Shown in pieces: positions 1 to 14,337 of a stretch of DNA of 64,000 nt. The stretch lies in contig VZTJ01001625.1 of assembly GCA_013397795.1 (NCBI GenBank), positions 1-64,000 of the forward strand, written 5' to 3'. Under the pieces are notes generated by a model. The model made no database searches, had not been told where the DNA came from, and worked only from the letters and a program-made list of their open reading frames with translations. How positions within the stretch are numbered: position 1 is the stretch's first letter; every line of letters starts with the position of its first letter. Origin of the DNA: Orthonyx spaldingii (Eukaryota > Chordata > Aves > Passeriformes > Orthonychidae). A program made the translations under genes and the position numbers.

Positions 1-3000
1 CTAATTCTCATTAACCAATGTTGAAAAGCTACAAATCCTATAAGATTTACATACAGCCTATAAGAATCATTGTATTACCATACGACGTTATATTTTAAAC
101 TCTAAAATCTACTTTGTGGACCCTCTGATAAGTTGGGAGGGTCTGCTCTGACCCTTGGACCTGTCTGCAAGCAGAAGGCATTGTTTCGTCAAGGATGGGA
201 TTACCTTCAGTCGGCCATGCCATTGTTTTCCAGTTGTTCAGTAACTGGGGTTTGGTAACTCAAAGCTTGTTCTCATTTCAATCTTGCCTATAGTTTCTAT
301 ATTCTCAGCATCTTTTGCTAGGCAATCATATTTATAAGGTTTTCCTATTTCATCTTCCCCAACAATGCACCTTGACAGCTACTGAAGAGTATCAAACAGT
401 GGCGCACATGTGCACACCAGTTCAGGAACTGGACCACCATTCAGGCGGATTCCCTCCTTTCAAGGTGTGTGATTTTCTAAATCTTCATTTCTTTAGCTCG
501 TAAACAGAGCTCCCTTTTATCAATCAGCAGCATTTCTGAAAAGTGGTATATGTCTCTGAAGCCAAACTAGAGAGGACTGTGTACACTCACAAGACGTTCA
601 CACACAACAGTGAGCCAAGAGGAGAAATTAGGGGGAAAAAGCCATTGGTAGATATTTCCTATGAAATAACGAACTTCCTTATCATTTTATTTCCAAACTG
701 CAACTTTTTCATAATGTCTGATAATCACAGAGAGCTCTTCTCCTCTCAGGATACACAAACCACAGGATTCTGATGACTCACACTGAAAGAGCTTTCCAAC
801 ACATGGAGGATGGAAGGGCACGCTGTTTCTGCATTAAAGCTTCCTGAGAAAGCCCCAGACTAAGCATACATGAATATATTTGGACAAAGTTTTAGCAACA
901 ATGGTAAGTTCACCTCCCTGTAACTGTTCCGGTGAGACAATCTTGCCCATTTTATGAACTATCTGATTGCATCCTGTTTGACACTTCCTTTTTGACAATC
1001 ACAGCTAAAGCAACAATACTTGTGAAACTGTTGTTTGCACAGAAAAGTGCAATATTGACTTTTTGATGCAAGGATATAATAGCTCTCTTCACTGATGGTC
1101 AGCAGAAAAGGTGATTCATCTGAAATATTGAGAGTTCTTGGGACAGGACATGTAATTCATTATATCTTTATTTTACTTTTTTCTCAATAAGCTTCTTACT
1201 GCTCAAGCTTGTGGTCTAACATCAACAGTATATTGAAAATTAAAGTGACATTCTCTCTTCTTGGAACTGTAAAGATAAATTCTTATGCTGAGGCAGCACC
1301 TCTCCTCCAAAGGAGAAATATTGAGCTCAATCCTGTGTTGAGTATAGGAGTCCTTATGGGAAGACTTCAAAGGAAAGGGGTCTGAAAGGGGAGACCAAAT
1401 ATACACAGGTTGAAAGTGCAGTCTAATGCACCTGCTCTCAGCTATTTGGCCTTTCCACAGAGCTTCTCTGGAGACATGCCAAGGCATTCACCTGCTGTTT
1501 AATACCTAGCAAGCATTGCAGGGGAAATAATAAAGTCTGTTCAGCCACATGTTTCTCAAAGCAAAGGCTGAATACCCCTAAATATCCTGTTTAGCTCAAC
1601 TTAGGTAGTTTCTCAGACCATGGCTTGGACTTTGACAGAAAAGAAAATAGAGCAGGTAAGTGTGAATGGTTTGCAAAGCAATAAATTTCAGATTCTGACA
1701 AACACCAGGGGCCAGTGAAAGACCTGCATTCTCAAATTCATAGACTAGTTGATGTCCTGTGTGAGAGTGAATGCCTGCCTTGAAGGAAAGGTGTGAATGA
1801 GCCACGCAAAACTTTGAGCTGCTGAGCTGCTCTCAGAAGTGCAAAGCAAGACCAATGGACTTCTAGAGTACCTCAAGTTTTGCTACCTGAATTTTACCCT
1901 CTGCAGTTGCAAGTGCAGAGCTTTCAGTAATTTGAAGTTAATTTGTGTATGTTATAGTCCCCAGATCCCAGGTACCAGCTCCTTACTGTCTGCAGCTTCA
2001 TTACTGAGGACAGAGGCAGGTGCTAGAGCAACCAGGCTGCACCCCTCATATTGAACTACATAACAGGAATAGAGCATTTGGGATCCCAAGCAAGGGGGAT
2101 TGGTGATTTGTGCAGTAGGATAATATGTATTTGTTGGGAACCTCTGTGTGACTGACAGGAAAACTGTTGGAATAGAACACAAGCATTGCAAGAGTACAAT
2201 GAGGATGAGAAGCAGGAGGTCTTACACTTTAGGAGGATCATAACCATCTTTATCCACCCAATTCACAACCCTGTTATTCTTGATGTGTGCAAAGCAGATA
2301 AAAACAGTTTCTCTAGGGTGATGAGTACATCCCACATTTTATGCTTTTACCACTCCCACGGGGAATTACTGTGCTCATTCTCCTCCTTCTATTAGTTGCA
2401 TTTGCAGCTAATGGCACTGCAACTGATACAGATTGTTATTATTAGTCTCCTAGGATCTCAATGTACAATTCAGGGCATATGGAATACCATTCATGAAAGA
2501 TTTAAAGGGGTTTTCCTATTGCAATTCTGGCCTTTGCATCTTTCTACCCCATTCAGAGTTATGATGGATCATTCTTTCTTCTTTATCCATTTAGGCATAT
2601 TTAAGTACAATTACTATAGAAGACCTATAGAGGGTCTTGAAGGAAATAATTTTGTAATGCATGGTATTATTACCGGAACGCTGTGGGGTTTTTGTCCTGT
2701 TTGTGTTAAGCTCCCATCCAAACTAATCCCTATATAAAAGTTCTCCTAATAAACCAAAATCATAACCTGCTTTTCATGTAGATAATGAAAAGCAATGGTT
2801 GCAGAGACAGCTGTTACTTTTCTCTTTTCTATATCCCATTTGGTAATTAAAAATCTGCATCATTCTAGATATTTGAAGATAGCGTAAACTTAATATCAAA
2901 GCAAAAGTGGTTATTTGCATGAAATGAGGCCATTAGGTCCTGGAAAGAAAGGAAAAGCATGCTAGGTGTACGCTGGTATGCATTTCAATGTTTTAGAGGT

Positions 3001-4187
3001 CTGCATTTAAATAAGAATTGTGAAGCACAGTCCTATATGACATTTTTTTAAGTGAATATGGTTTGGATTATACTGTTCTAGGATGGTTGCTAAGCATTTT
3101 TAGGAAGCACACTTCAAGCAATGTGGTGATAAAAATGTCAAACACTATCTGTGTATCAAGTAAATCTTCCTTGGGTCCACCCCAGGCAGATAGTCAATGT
3201 TCTTGTTAACCACTTGGATGGTGGAAGAGTGAATATGCTTATTGCACCATCAGTGTTGTTTGAGCTGCAAGGTTAGATGTGATAGAAAGCAAGGTTAGAG
3301 TAGTTTTTGAACATTGAAGAAGAGGTCTGGAAACACTGGGTTTAGTTTTCAGTGACGAAAAATGCAAAATTCTAGACCAAAAAAGGCAAACAAATAATGC
3401 AAATGCTGGGTAGGAAGTGATGGGCAATCGTAGCTCTGCAGAAGGGCATCTGGAGGGAGGTGGTTTTGAAACCAAAGAGGTCCCACTGGGATGTGTGATC
3501 AGGTGGCTAACTTGAGACCTAGGAAGAAATTGCTTGTGCTCCACTGATATATCTTCAAATAATTTGTGTGCTCAATTTTAGGCATCCTGTCGTAAGAAGG
3601 GTGAAATATATGTACAGTTATATACAACTGGACATCCATAAGAGAAGAAAGAGAATGAAGATGATTAGAAGGCTAGAAAGTAAAGCTGATAAAGAGAAAC
3701 TGAGACATATAGAGTCATCTGCTTGAGAGAGGATTAAGGGGAGGCTAGGGAAAACAGCAGGAGTGACAGGTTTAGGGAACCTGCACTAAGGGACATGAAG
3801 ATCAGACTGGTCTGGATGTCTCAGGTCACCCAGGGAGTCTGAAAAATCTCTCCACCAAACATCATTGTAAACATGACCAACCAATAATCCTCACTAATAA
3901 CTGTCATGGGGAAAAAGATGGCCACAGTCTGTGTCTAAACCTTTGAGGCCTTCCAAAATGTCACATCGGCATCACACAGCAGAGAAACAGTATCAAACTT
4001 TTAATACTTCCAGAAGGATTGAGGGAATTAAACGAATAAAAAAAAGATGCAAGGGTATCTTAATTTGGTCAGTCTTGTAGGACACGTGTCTAGATCCTCG
4101 TCCAAAACTAGGATTTAAAAAACCACCAAAAATTAATTTTAGTGAGAAAAGCTTAATATTAATGGAAATAAAATTAGAACAGGTCAC
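1..4187. other. non-coding stretch, no gene recognised
   Basis: AT-rich single-copy-looking sequence. The longest open frames (113 codons at 2396-2737 plus, 101 codons at 3239-3544 minus) have no recognisable domain and look like chance frames. I see no clear transposable element, tRNA or CpG island. Ancient, diverged repeats could be present below what can be recognised by eye. Confidence 0.6.
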
Positions 4188-4193
4188 TTTATT
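4188..4193 (-). promoter_or_regulatory. AATAAA polyadenylation-type hexamer at the end of a candidate exon
   Basis: On the minus strand an AATAAA overlaps the base just after the stop codon of the 74-codon frame described next. Such a hexamer is common by chance in AT-rich DNA, so it matters only together with that open frame. Confidence 0.25.
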
Positions 4194-4416
4194 AATTGGA
4201 AAAACACTCAGGAACTAATTCAGACGGTCCGGAAATAGAAAGGTTGATATTAATTTCTGCTCCAGTCCACCGTGTCTCTGCAGGCAGATCCTCATGTCCA
4301 TGGATAGTTGCAGACAACTCATTGACTTTTTGAGTAGCAGTAGATTTTTCCCGATAGTCTTTAGGAAATCTGCCCTTCTTTTTCAATCCTCTGATGCCTG
4401 GATGTCTGATCTCTCC
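4192..4416 (-). other. candidate terminal exon (74 codons plus stop), unidentified
   Basis: An open frame on the minus strand starts exactly after a pyrimidine-rich AG (acceptor-like, AG at 4417-4418) and is in phase 0 from that point. It reads GEIRHPGIRGLKKKG at its start, is basic in its first third, then contains HGHEDLPAETRWTG, and ends ELVPECFSN before TAA. AATAAA sits immediately at the stop. Residue composition looks protein-like rather than low-complexity. I recognise no family, and no upstream exon was found in the window. It could be the last coding exon of a host gene lying to the right, a fragment of a processed pseudogene, or chance. The stop directly on the poly(A) hexamer leaves almost no 3' untranslated region, which counts against a normal host gene. 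Confidence 0.2.
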
Positions 4417-5098
4417 CTAGGCAAGAGCAGCCTGAACACCTTTTCTTTCTAGATGGTTGAAACCAACCTCTTCACTTTTTAATGAAACACAACATATCAC
4501 TGTAAGCACCCAAGCAACACAAACACCATCAATCGCACCTTCATGGTGGAAAGAATGCCAGATTAAGATGGTGGTAAACAAGGACCAAGAATTTCTGAAG
4601 TGTAAGACCAAAAGTAATCACTCCTCATGTCTGGACAGCCTCTTAAACAACATAGATCACCAGATTTCTCTAAAATAATTTTTATCTGACAAAAACATTT
4701 ATCTTTCTCTTTTAAATACCTAAATTCCAAATTAAAACTTTCAGCTGAAAAACCTGCCCCATTTTTTGAAACATTGTTTCAACGGTTAGTTAGCCTTGTT
4801 GCTGAAAATCTGTGATCTATTTGTAATCTTCACTTGTCGTTCTCTTGTTCTTGTGATCTTTTCATCTGCCAGGTTTAAAAGACAAAGATTTGCTCAGTCT
4901 ATTAGGGCTGACACTCTGGGACCAGATCATCTCCTAACTTCCTCTTTGGTAAGCTAACTATTTTGAGTTTCCTAGTGTGGGACATGTTTTTCAAGTCATT
5001 ACTCATCCCTATGGCTCTGCCATGAACCCTTTGTACTTTACCAACATCTTTAATAGCACTGTAGAAATAGCTGCATTGGGGGTACACATTAAAATAAT

Positions 5099-5118
5099 GG
5101 GGGGGGGAAAAAAAAAAA
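5099..5118. repeat. homopolymer junction G9/A11
   Basis: Nine G followed directly by eleven A. This simple sequence is likely to be length-variable. On its own it is not evidence of a retroposed tail, because no element body is recognisable beside it. Confidence 0.9.
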
Positions 5119-7260
5119 GGAGCTTCACTTCAACTTAATACTTCCCAAGACATTTCTTAGGCTATTTTGGTACTGGCATTACAGGAGGAACTTGCTTACA
5201 CACCACCCACAAATATCTGGTTCCCATTTAGTCTCTGCTACCTACTTTCTCACCCTGAGATAACACACTCTGTTACACTTACCTAAATATTTAGATGTGA
5301 TTGCAAAATCCACAATGCAATCTCGTCACAGTTCAGCAACTCTCCAATATTTGTCTTATGAAGAATTTAGATTCTAGCCATTTTATTTAGTTTTTTCTTA
5401 GGTAACCAGCAAAGTGTCAAATATGTTAGATTTAAGTTTGATGGAATGGAAATGGGAAAAGCATTTCAATACTTGCTTCAAAATGTATAAAACTATGACA
5501 ACTTTCAATTTGCATGTTTATGTTTCTGAATTTTCATCTTTTGTTTCAAGTTTTTTGTTTGCAGATCTCCATATGCATGCAGCTGTATACAAAGAACACA
5601 AAAATATTTTGATTGATCCCTTTGACAGAAATAATGGAGTTTTTTTGGTCAAAATCACACTTCAACACAAGGCCCATATTGGTAGGGTTTTGTAAGCGTT
5701 GTGTTTTGGTAATGTCAAAACTTGCTAGTGACATTTTAATAAAGGAACTGATTTTTCAGTTCAAACAATTTTCAGTGTTTATTTAGGATAAGTTTAGAAA
5801 CCTTAAAACAGCTTAAAGCAGAAGAAAAATATTTTAATATCAAAAAGGCCTCAAGGTTTATTAAAAAGCCTATCAACCAAAGGACCTTTCAAAATGTTTA
5901 TTCCTGCAGGGTATTTAAAAGTTTCTTACATTTAGTTCTTCTTTGAAACAGACTGTGATTGTCAGACTTCCTAAGACAAAAAAACACTGTGCCCAGCCAA
6001 CTCTTACATTTGAACCTCAGACAGTTTTCAAAGTGCTGGGGGCAGGTCACAAGGACAACAATCCCCAGACACTGCAAAACAGGAAGGAATTGTAAAACAC
6101 GGCAACAAAACAATGACTCATGCGGATGCCAGGCATTTGGGATCGTGTGATTCACACGCCTTATCGTGCCTGCTTGCGGAACAACACCGTCTTACCAGTG
6201 CAGAGGAGCGCCGCCAGCTGAGCCAGTTGCAAACAGGACACATCCGCTAGCAGCAATTGCAAGTGACTCTCACAGAAGAAAGGCTTCATTGTATGTGCAG
6301 TGCTTAGCCCTGTGAAACCTGCACCTCCACTCTCACCTTGCCTCCCTGGGGAGCCTTTCTGGTACCTTGAAGAGACACCATCCCACAGATCAGTTCTGCT
6401 CTCTCAGCAAAAGGTGCTGTGAAGACCCCACTCGATGCTTTTTCTCTTTCTTGCCCGAAGGCTGCCTGTATAGCCCTTAACTAGCTCACATAAACCAAAG
6501 TAAACTTGACAGATATTTTTTCATCCTCCAGGATTATCAGCCTTTCCCTTTCACGACTGCAACCAGCATTTGCAGTGAACAAGAGAGCCAAGGGGCACAG
6601 TCTGGATGGGAAAATGTGAACTACTCCCATCCTTGTGTGTACTTTGTGTTCTCTCCAGAATAACTGCAGGGATTTTTTTTTTAATTTTCATTTTTCTTAT
6701 TTCAGGCTCCCTTTTCCACAAAGACACCTCAAACATCTCTAAGCCTTTCCACCTATTCTCCCCTTCAATAAAGAGGAGATCTGAGCTCGTTCCTGTTCCT
6801 CCTCATGTTTTTCAGGACAGACATCAGGTCTCCACAACAAAGACAATCATTGCCAAGGAGCAGTGAGGCAGAGGGGGTTTGGTAAGACAATTCCTGGAGC
6901 ACAGCACATCTTTATAGGGTTTGCAGAGCTCAGTGGTGGGTATGGAGTACATGCTGTCATCAGCAAGGCACAGGGAAAACAATGGCCTTTTACAGATCGT
7001 GTTATCAAGTTCATTGCTGATGAGGAAGCGTGTGGGTGTCAAGGGATAGCAAAAGTTCCTCTTTTCACAGTTGGCCAATCCCACCAGCCTCATGAGACGT
7101 AACTGCCCCATTGATTTCATATTTACCTCACAAGACTTGCTTGGTGCAATACTGCTCAGTGCCAACACTTCTCCTTGAAAGTCCTTCTCGTCAGACCACA
7201 AATAATTCATTTGAAAGTTTTAAGTCCACAACACACTTAGGTAGCCAAACCTGCTTGTCA

Positions 7261-7276
7261 TTTTTTTTTTTTTTTT
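7261..7276. repeat. poly(T) run, 16 bases
   Basis: Sixteen consecutive T followed by AATG. It could be the remnant of a poly(A) tail of a minus-strand retroposed sequence, but nothing to its right looks like a known element. Confidence 0.85.
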
Positions 7277-10200
7277 AATGAGTCGCAATAAGATTTCTTG
7301 TGTTTTCCACTGTCTTCAGATTGTGCTTCCTTCTCCTTCTTTCAGTGTTCCTGTGTCCACAGAAATCGGTGAGAACATGTCACATTAGTATTATCACCTG
7401 CTGGAAGTAATTTCAAAAATTTACGCAAACTTGCAGCTCCACGAACTATTACACTAGCTACAAGCAACAGGCCAGACACCCACTTCTAAGACCCTCCCCT
7501 GTGTATCACTGCAAATTGTTTGTCTTCTGATGAATGCTTTTTCAGCTCAAAGGAGAAAGTAATTCTGAAGTAAATAATTAAAACTCACAGTCAGAACAAA
7601 CACATTTCTACATCTGCAAGTAATTGCTAAAAGTTAACATTTGCTAAGTCTCACAAGAACTGTCTTTCACATAATTATCTTACAAGCATCTTTAGAGACT
7701 CTGTCTTCTTTTTTTTTTCCTGTAAACACTTTGCATTAATCCAAATATCTGGATATTGACAGTGAATGAAACTTCCCCAAATGTGAAGGTTTTCTTTAGG
7801 AAGACAAAATTACTGATTCAGTTAAATTTTGGAACAATAGATTAGTTCAAGACTCAGACAACATTTGCACAACTGACTTTCCAAATCTTCTTCAGGTGGA
7901 ACAAGAAAACAATGCAGTGAAAGGTATTAAAATAAAATTAAACAAATATCTATAGAAACAATATGTTTCCATCACTTTAAGTTTGGCTGATTATCTGACT
8001 ATATGCATATGTCTGAAGAACTTCCTAGTTAAAGTGTTTTCAATATAAGTGTTATCATGCAGCTTCTTTTTCCATTAATAGATGGGCCCATGGGCAATAT
8101 TAAGTGATCACTTCCAAGGAAATAGCCTATGCATTTCAGAACACAGGTAGTTTCAGAAGTATTACAGATTAATTTGAGGTCCACTCCTTGTTTCTCACTG
8201 TAAGACTTAAAGAATGACCTTAATAATTCAGGCACAAAGGAAACCAAGGACAATGCCAAAAAACATCCTCTTAATTCACATAGTTTGTACTTAGAGATAG
8301 GTCTAGCTTCTTGTGGGCTTTTTTTGATTTTACAAATACACCTCAGAGCACTAAATATAGGAATATGTTGGATGTTTTGACAGCAAAACAAAAGTCAGCA
8401 GAATTTATTAAAAAGCATTATCTCTGAGATTGCTAGATGAAAACAAACATCTGTCTTTCTTGGCAATTTATGCCGAGACTTATTCTCATTATATAAGTCT
8501 ATTCAGTTGTTAACTATTTGTAACCACTGTGTCCCCTCTAGAAAATGCAGGTATAAGAAATCCTTGGGGATTAATAGGTGCTCAGGTTAGTACAAAACCA
8601 GTACAACAGCATCAGGACCTCTGCTAATCTGCATCAGATTCAATTCTGGACTGCACAGTAGTTTACGTCGTCTTACCTGCTCTTGTGATCAGACAAGGTG
8701 AGTATCATCAAGCAATATTTTTAAACTTGACCATGTCTAAGATGTAGCATGGCAGCCTCTGACTCAAACGGTGCCTTTTCCTTATAAACTCAAGATTTAC
8801 TGGTAGTTGAGGATGAATGGGCTCACTGAGAAAGGACTTCATTTTCTGCAAAAAGCAAACATAAACAATCCCACAGTCTGGTAATTGGCTCATCGTACTA
8901 TGCACCAGGCTTTCCACAGTCCCTAGCCTTCTGACTAGACCTAATTTCTCCCTCAGTATTTGCACCCTATATTAAAAGCTGCCTCACCTTCTTCTAACCA
9001 AGTCTCTCATCAATCTTTATTACTGCTTTGAAACAATAGTGTCTTGTCCCAGCATGGAGAGGGGCAGGAGATGGAGATGTGGTGGGATCCGTTCATCCAG
9101 GCATAGTTTCCAGTGTCTGTGTGCCTGTTGATAGTACAGTGATGGGTGTGCTGCCTTGTGGCCAAGAGTCAGAGACACTCCCTTCCCCTTAGCATCCACT
9201 TCACACTACACCCAAAATTTTGTAAACTGAGCTTTATTGAATTTGCAAGGTTATCCTGTCTGAAATCAATTCCCAGAAATCAGCCTTCTGCCTAAGACCC
9301 TAGAGCAAATGACAGTCATTATTATTAGTAACCACAATAACCACGTTACTGACTAACCATTCACAGAAAAGATCGAACACCTGCCTGTTTCTAGATGCTG
9401 AAAGATACGCAGTGCTCTTCCCACCACTGTGGATTCTCAGAAGAGTTGTTCATTGCTACTACACAAAGGGTGTGGCATCTCAAACATCTGTGTTTGGGGA
9501 AAAAAAGGCATGTGTTGAGCTGAGTTTAGCTCTCTTCTGCCAACTGGCTTTTCTTAGGTGAAACTCAGAGTTGAATATAGACCTGGACAGACACAAAGAG
9601 AGTCAGGAACAAGTCAAGACATGAGAGTAATACACAGAATATCTGTGACTGGAACACTTGTGTGACTAGACAGCAAGTACAGCAGGGAGGAAAGTCAAGA
9701 AAACACTAGCTAGCTAGCTCTCACACTGAATAGAAGGTATAACATGCTCTATTCAAATTTAATTCAGACAAATGCATTGTTGCACTCAGTGTATCTCATG
9801 GGTGTAGCTATAATTGCTTTAGGAAACAATATTGTACATGCTTTCTTCCTCTTCCGATGTTTTGGATTAACAACCTATTTTGGATTTAAAGAGGGTCCTG
9901 GGATTTTTCTTCCTATTACTCACTATAATCAAATAGTGCTTATGGACTTCTGAGTGGAAAGCTTTCCAAATGACTTTTTTCTTTTCATTATCAATCACTA
10001 GTTTTTGGGGCTTTTTTCTTTCATAACTCAGTCCTTTCTTTGCATACATCTTGCTGTTCCTTCCTAACTTGCATGATAGGCTAAACTTTCACACCAAAAC
10101 ATTTGGCACTTGCTATTTATAGTTTGTTTTATTTGTCCTGTGTAAATGCCTTCTCTTTGGCCCATAAAGTCAGTTATGTCAGCCTGTAGATTCTACCCAT

Positions 10201-12562
10201 AAGCACCTCTGACCTCTGACTTAGTCTGTGTTCCAGACAGAAATTTTGTTTCCTTTTTCATCTTCTGAAATGTCTGACACACTTCTCAACTGTTGTTAGT
10301 ATCATTACCCCCTTCCATATCATATATCTCTGGTTTATTTTGCTCTGAATATATAAGCCATTGCTTCCTTTTTCTCTTTTCATTTAGTCCACTGACCTCC
10401 ATCCCCTCTCAGTTGCTGGGACCTAAAGTCTTAATTTGAGTTCTCTTAATAAAGAGTAAATACAAATAGCTCAGATTACTTACCTCTCAAACTCAAGCCT
10501 GCATGCATTTTGCTTAGGTGTCATTACACTCTATTAATTTTGGAAAAAGACTCGTGGTGAAAATTGTAGACAACCTCAGCAGTAAAGAATTTTTGCTTAG
10601 GTCATTCAGTCATTAAATATTTAAATTTCCAGATTTGTATGACCTTTTTCATTCTCATGTGTTAAAAAAGAATGTAAGACTGGGGATCATCATCCATGGT
10701 TTCTTCTTGCCTATGTTCAACTACCAACAGGAAAACATTGTTTAATTACTAGGTAGGGAAAAACATATAACTGAAGAACACAAATTATTTGGGTGTTTAT
10801 GTCAAGTTCACAGAACTCTAAATTCAACCCCTGAAGAAGGATTTTCCTTGAGATTTCAAACAACAGGACCCCAGCAAAAAAGTGTGATGTCAGAACAGAA
10901 TCTTCAGTCCTTCCTAAAAGATCATGTGCCCAGAGACAGAATCAAGAAAACCCCAATCTGGCAAAAAAAGCTTTCTGAAGTTAGAGGTAGACAAAAACTC
11001 TTTATATATCATAAAGAAAAATATATAGCAAAATTATCTAAAAATAAAAGTTTTATAAGCCAAATCACAGGATACCACTAAAAATCCCCAAGCTAATCTC
11101 ATTTCCCTTTTTATTGCCTGTTTGTAGGATCATTCCTTAACAATTTTTGAGGGCTTTGCAGACCTTTCGAACATACTGAATTTCCTCTCTCCTCCTGACT
11201 CTTTTTTTCCACTGAAACCTCTGGATACTTGTCTCTCAATAGACAGTTTGATACAAACACATGTAGCCACCCACAGCCTTGCGGTCTGTCCGTCAGAGTC
11301 ATTCTTGTCTTTTATGACTGGCTACACGTTATGAACCCTCTTCAATTCCATTTCCTAGTTGACTGCAATGCCTGATTAGAGAAGCATTGTTAATATTAGC
11401 CAAGGAGAAATTATGAACATGCAAACAGGAGAAAAACTGCAGTTGATACTAAAAATCAGAGGTTGCAATGTTGATAGCTGAAGTGCTAACAGGTGAAAAA
11501 AAAATTTTGCCTACAGATTTCTGTTTGCAAATGTTTATCTTGTTTGGCCTTACATATCTCAGCTTCAGAAGTTTGTTTAGGCTGTGGAAGACTTCATTAG
11601 TTCATCTAGTGGTAATGAAAATCCAATCTATTAATTAATGATCAAAAAGGTACTCAGTCCCACCAACACACATGGGAGCAGCAAGTTAAGCTTTTAGTGC
11701 CTTTGAAAGAGAGACACATCCACTTGAAACTAATAAACTGATAAATGAATCATGGTCACTAATTACATGCAGATTAATTTTGTACTTCAGCAACTGAAGA
11801 CAATAAACAGCTAGAAATGGCTGGGGGGAATGCACAGAGGCTGGCTTCCCAAACCCTTTGGCCAAGGCCACGTGTGGGCAGGCTGTGGTAGCACTTGCTG
11901 ATGTGATAAACATATCGTATTTATCATCATAAATGCTGCTGCCAACAACGGGATGAGACCTCAATAAACAGAGGTGAAAGTGCCATGTACTGTCTGCTGC
12001 CTCACTGAGCCACCATCACTCTTCACCTCAACATGACCCTGACCTAGGCTTGTGCCACCACAGCAGCAGAGTACACATCTTCTCCCCTCCAGAGGTTTTT
12101 CTGGAAAATTTACAAATCTCTACAAAAGAGAGGTGTCATTTGCAGAGATTAAGACTGAAAGCCTTGTGTTTACAGACAAAACAAGAATATCGAGTCAGTA
12201 CATTTCTTACTATGCAGTGTTCACCTCAAATGACTGAAGATGCAAAGTTCCCCAGACCACATTATGGATCCTCCTTTTGAACAAACAGGGCCTACTTCAG
12301 CCCCTTGAGCCTCTGTGAAACACAGCAGAAGGAAGACTCAAATGTCCTGCACTTCCAGTTCACCAAGGTCTAAACAAACTGGGTGCTTTGTGAGACATTC
12401 ATACCTTTCGTGATTGTGGAAATCCCCCTATTTCTTGCCAGGAATCACTGTGATCACACCACAGGCATTGCAGATGTAGAGGATGAAATGTGTGCTAAAA
12501 TCCTTGCCCTCCTACCCAAAGGCAGCATGATACTTAGCTGGCAGAGGGAAGGGCCAGGGCTG

Positions 12563-12582
12563 TGGGTAGGGGTAGGGGTAGG
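12563..12582 (+). repeat. GGGTAG short tandem array
   Basis: Three tandem copies of GGGTAG plus two extra G, followed by a diverged AGTAGCAGCAGTAGGT stretch. The unit is one base different from the vertebrate telomere unit TTAGGG. The array is too short to be called an interstitial telomere. Confidence 0.8.
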
Positions 12583-14337
12583 TGTCTCTGCAGAAGTAGC
12601 AGCAGTAGGTATCTCTGCAGCATCCTCAAAAGACTGTCTGCTCTAGAGAAACAGACTTTGCTGGAGCGAGGATAGTGGTCTTAATGCTGAGAAAGCTGAG
12701 GAACAGCGTATGGGTGGTTCATGGGAAGTCATGAAAGCAAGTGGGAGAGTATTTGAACAGGCACTTGCTTTTAAAGGTACAGATGAAACAGAGCTGGCAG
12801 GAATTCAGGTTGTGCATGGTTGAGGCACAACCCCTGACTGCCTGATAATCATATTATTTGTGTTACCAAACCATGTAGCAGTCATGGTTGGCATTAACTT
12901 ACCATTGCTCTGGTGTTACTACACATTGTCTGGATACTACGAAAGGACATGATGGTAGTGATAATATATTCCTGTTGGATGAGAAGTAGCTGATCAAACA
13001 CTTGCAAAAACCAAAGTGAACACAAGAAGTGCTTATTCAAATAAACTGCATGGTTTCATGTGTGTGCCATTCCTAATATCAGTAAGTTTCTATTTGAAAC
13101 ACTCAGAGGAAGAATTTCCTTTTTCTGTGTGAGAATACCACATGTATTTTGCACCATTCCTCAGACCTGACACCTGAGATGATAAAGACTCAGCAAACTT
13201 TAAAAAGCTTGAGGTGGGGTGTCCCATTATGCAAGAACTAGTACTACTTTTATTTTGAACCTTTCTAATTTATTCCTCATACCTTTAAAAATTATCTTCT
13301 CACTTTGGCACTCTGATATCCCAGTATCTGTTTCTACAAACAACTCGAAATTCCAGGTTATTCACATGTGTTGCAGCTTAGCTTCTTGATAATTTCAAAT
13401 CACTTGAACAATTAATTCCTCCAAGTACGCAGGTGAACTGCAACTTTCTGAAAAAGAACTCTTACTTCTAAAAGGGGTTTTTGGATTTTTTTTCTTTAGT
13501 TTAAAGATACACCTATAAGAGAAGGGTTGCTCAGTTTGCAATGTATCTTCTGCTTCCCCACTGGCAGACAGGGGTTTAACCACAGTTACTCATATTGTCA
13601 CCTCCCGTGACTCTCCCCATTCTGGCTTGGAAACAATTGCTGCAAGCATGCTCCAACATGCATTTCAACAGACCAAATTATCAACCTGAGCTGGTGTGGG
13701 AATACCACACCTCCTCCAGGAGCAGCCTCCCTTTCCCACGCACTCTGCACACAATCCAAGTCCTAGTCTAGTGCAGCAAAAGTCTTAGCTCTGGAGAGAC
13801 CAGTGCATTCCACAACCCCAGTGTGCTTCAAGAAGTGACAGCTGGAATTTCTCCCAATTAGAGAGTGCTGCCACTGCTCTTAGAGAAACCATAATGACAC
13901 TGAAGGTACAGCTTGTTTCCATGAGTAGTCATAGGTGGCTTAAAATTCCCTTATCATTTGGAAAGAGCCAGCCTTCCCAAGAATGAATTGTCTTGGTTCT
14001 TCTGACCAGCTTTTAGTTTATGTAAAACAGGGCAATTCTCCAGAAGAAAAGGAGTGAGGTCTTGGAAGAAACTCAGGATCTGCAAGATGTTTTGAGTCAC
14101 TTTTCCGGTTGCTTACTGCTGCTCTGTGTTTGTGCCTTTTTCTGCATTTACCAAGTAAATACCTCTTTTTTAAACTTGAAATATCAAGAGGGAAATAGTT
14201 CCTGCCTCCAAATAAAGTTTTCAACATAGAACACAAAGTCCCAAACCTAGTCAGGAAGAAAAGGTCCTAAAAGTAGAAAAACATTTAAAAGCAAAAATTT
14301 TGAAGTTCCAAATGTCATAATGAGTTTTGGTTTAATT

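Larger units (their letters stand above)
4417..14337. other. non-coding stretch, no gene recognised
   Basis: Mostly AT-rich unique-looking sequence. Low-complexity parts include G9A11 at 5099-5118, a T16 run at 7261-7276, four-base CTAG repeats at 9706-9719 and a short GGGTAG array at 12563-12582. Open frames reach 128 codons (6824-7210 minus) but none has a motif I recognise. No intact repeat element was identified. Confidence 0.55.

Noticed and set aside
12563..12582. Interstitial telomeric repeat
   Set aside because: The unit is GGGTAG, not TTAGGG, and there are only about three copies.
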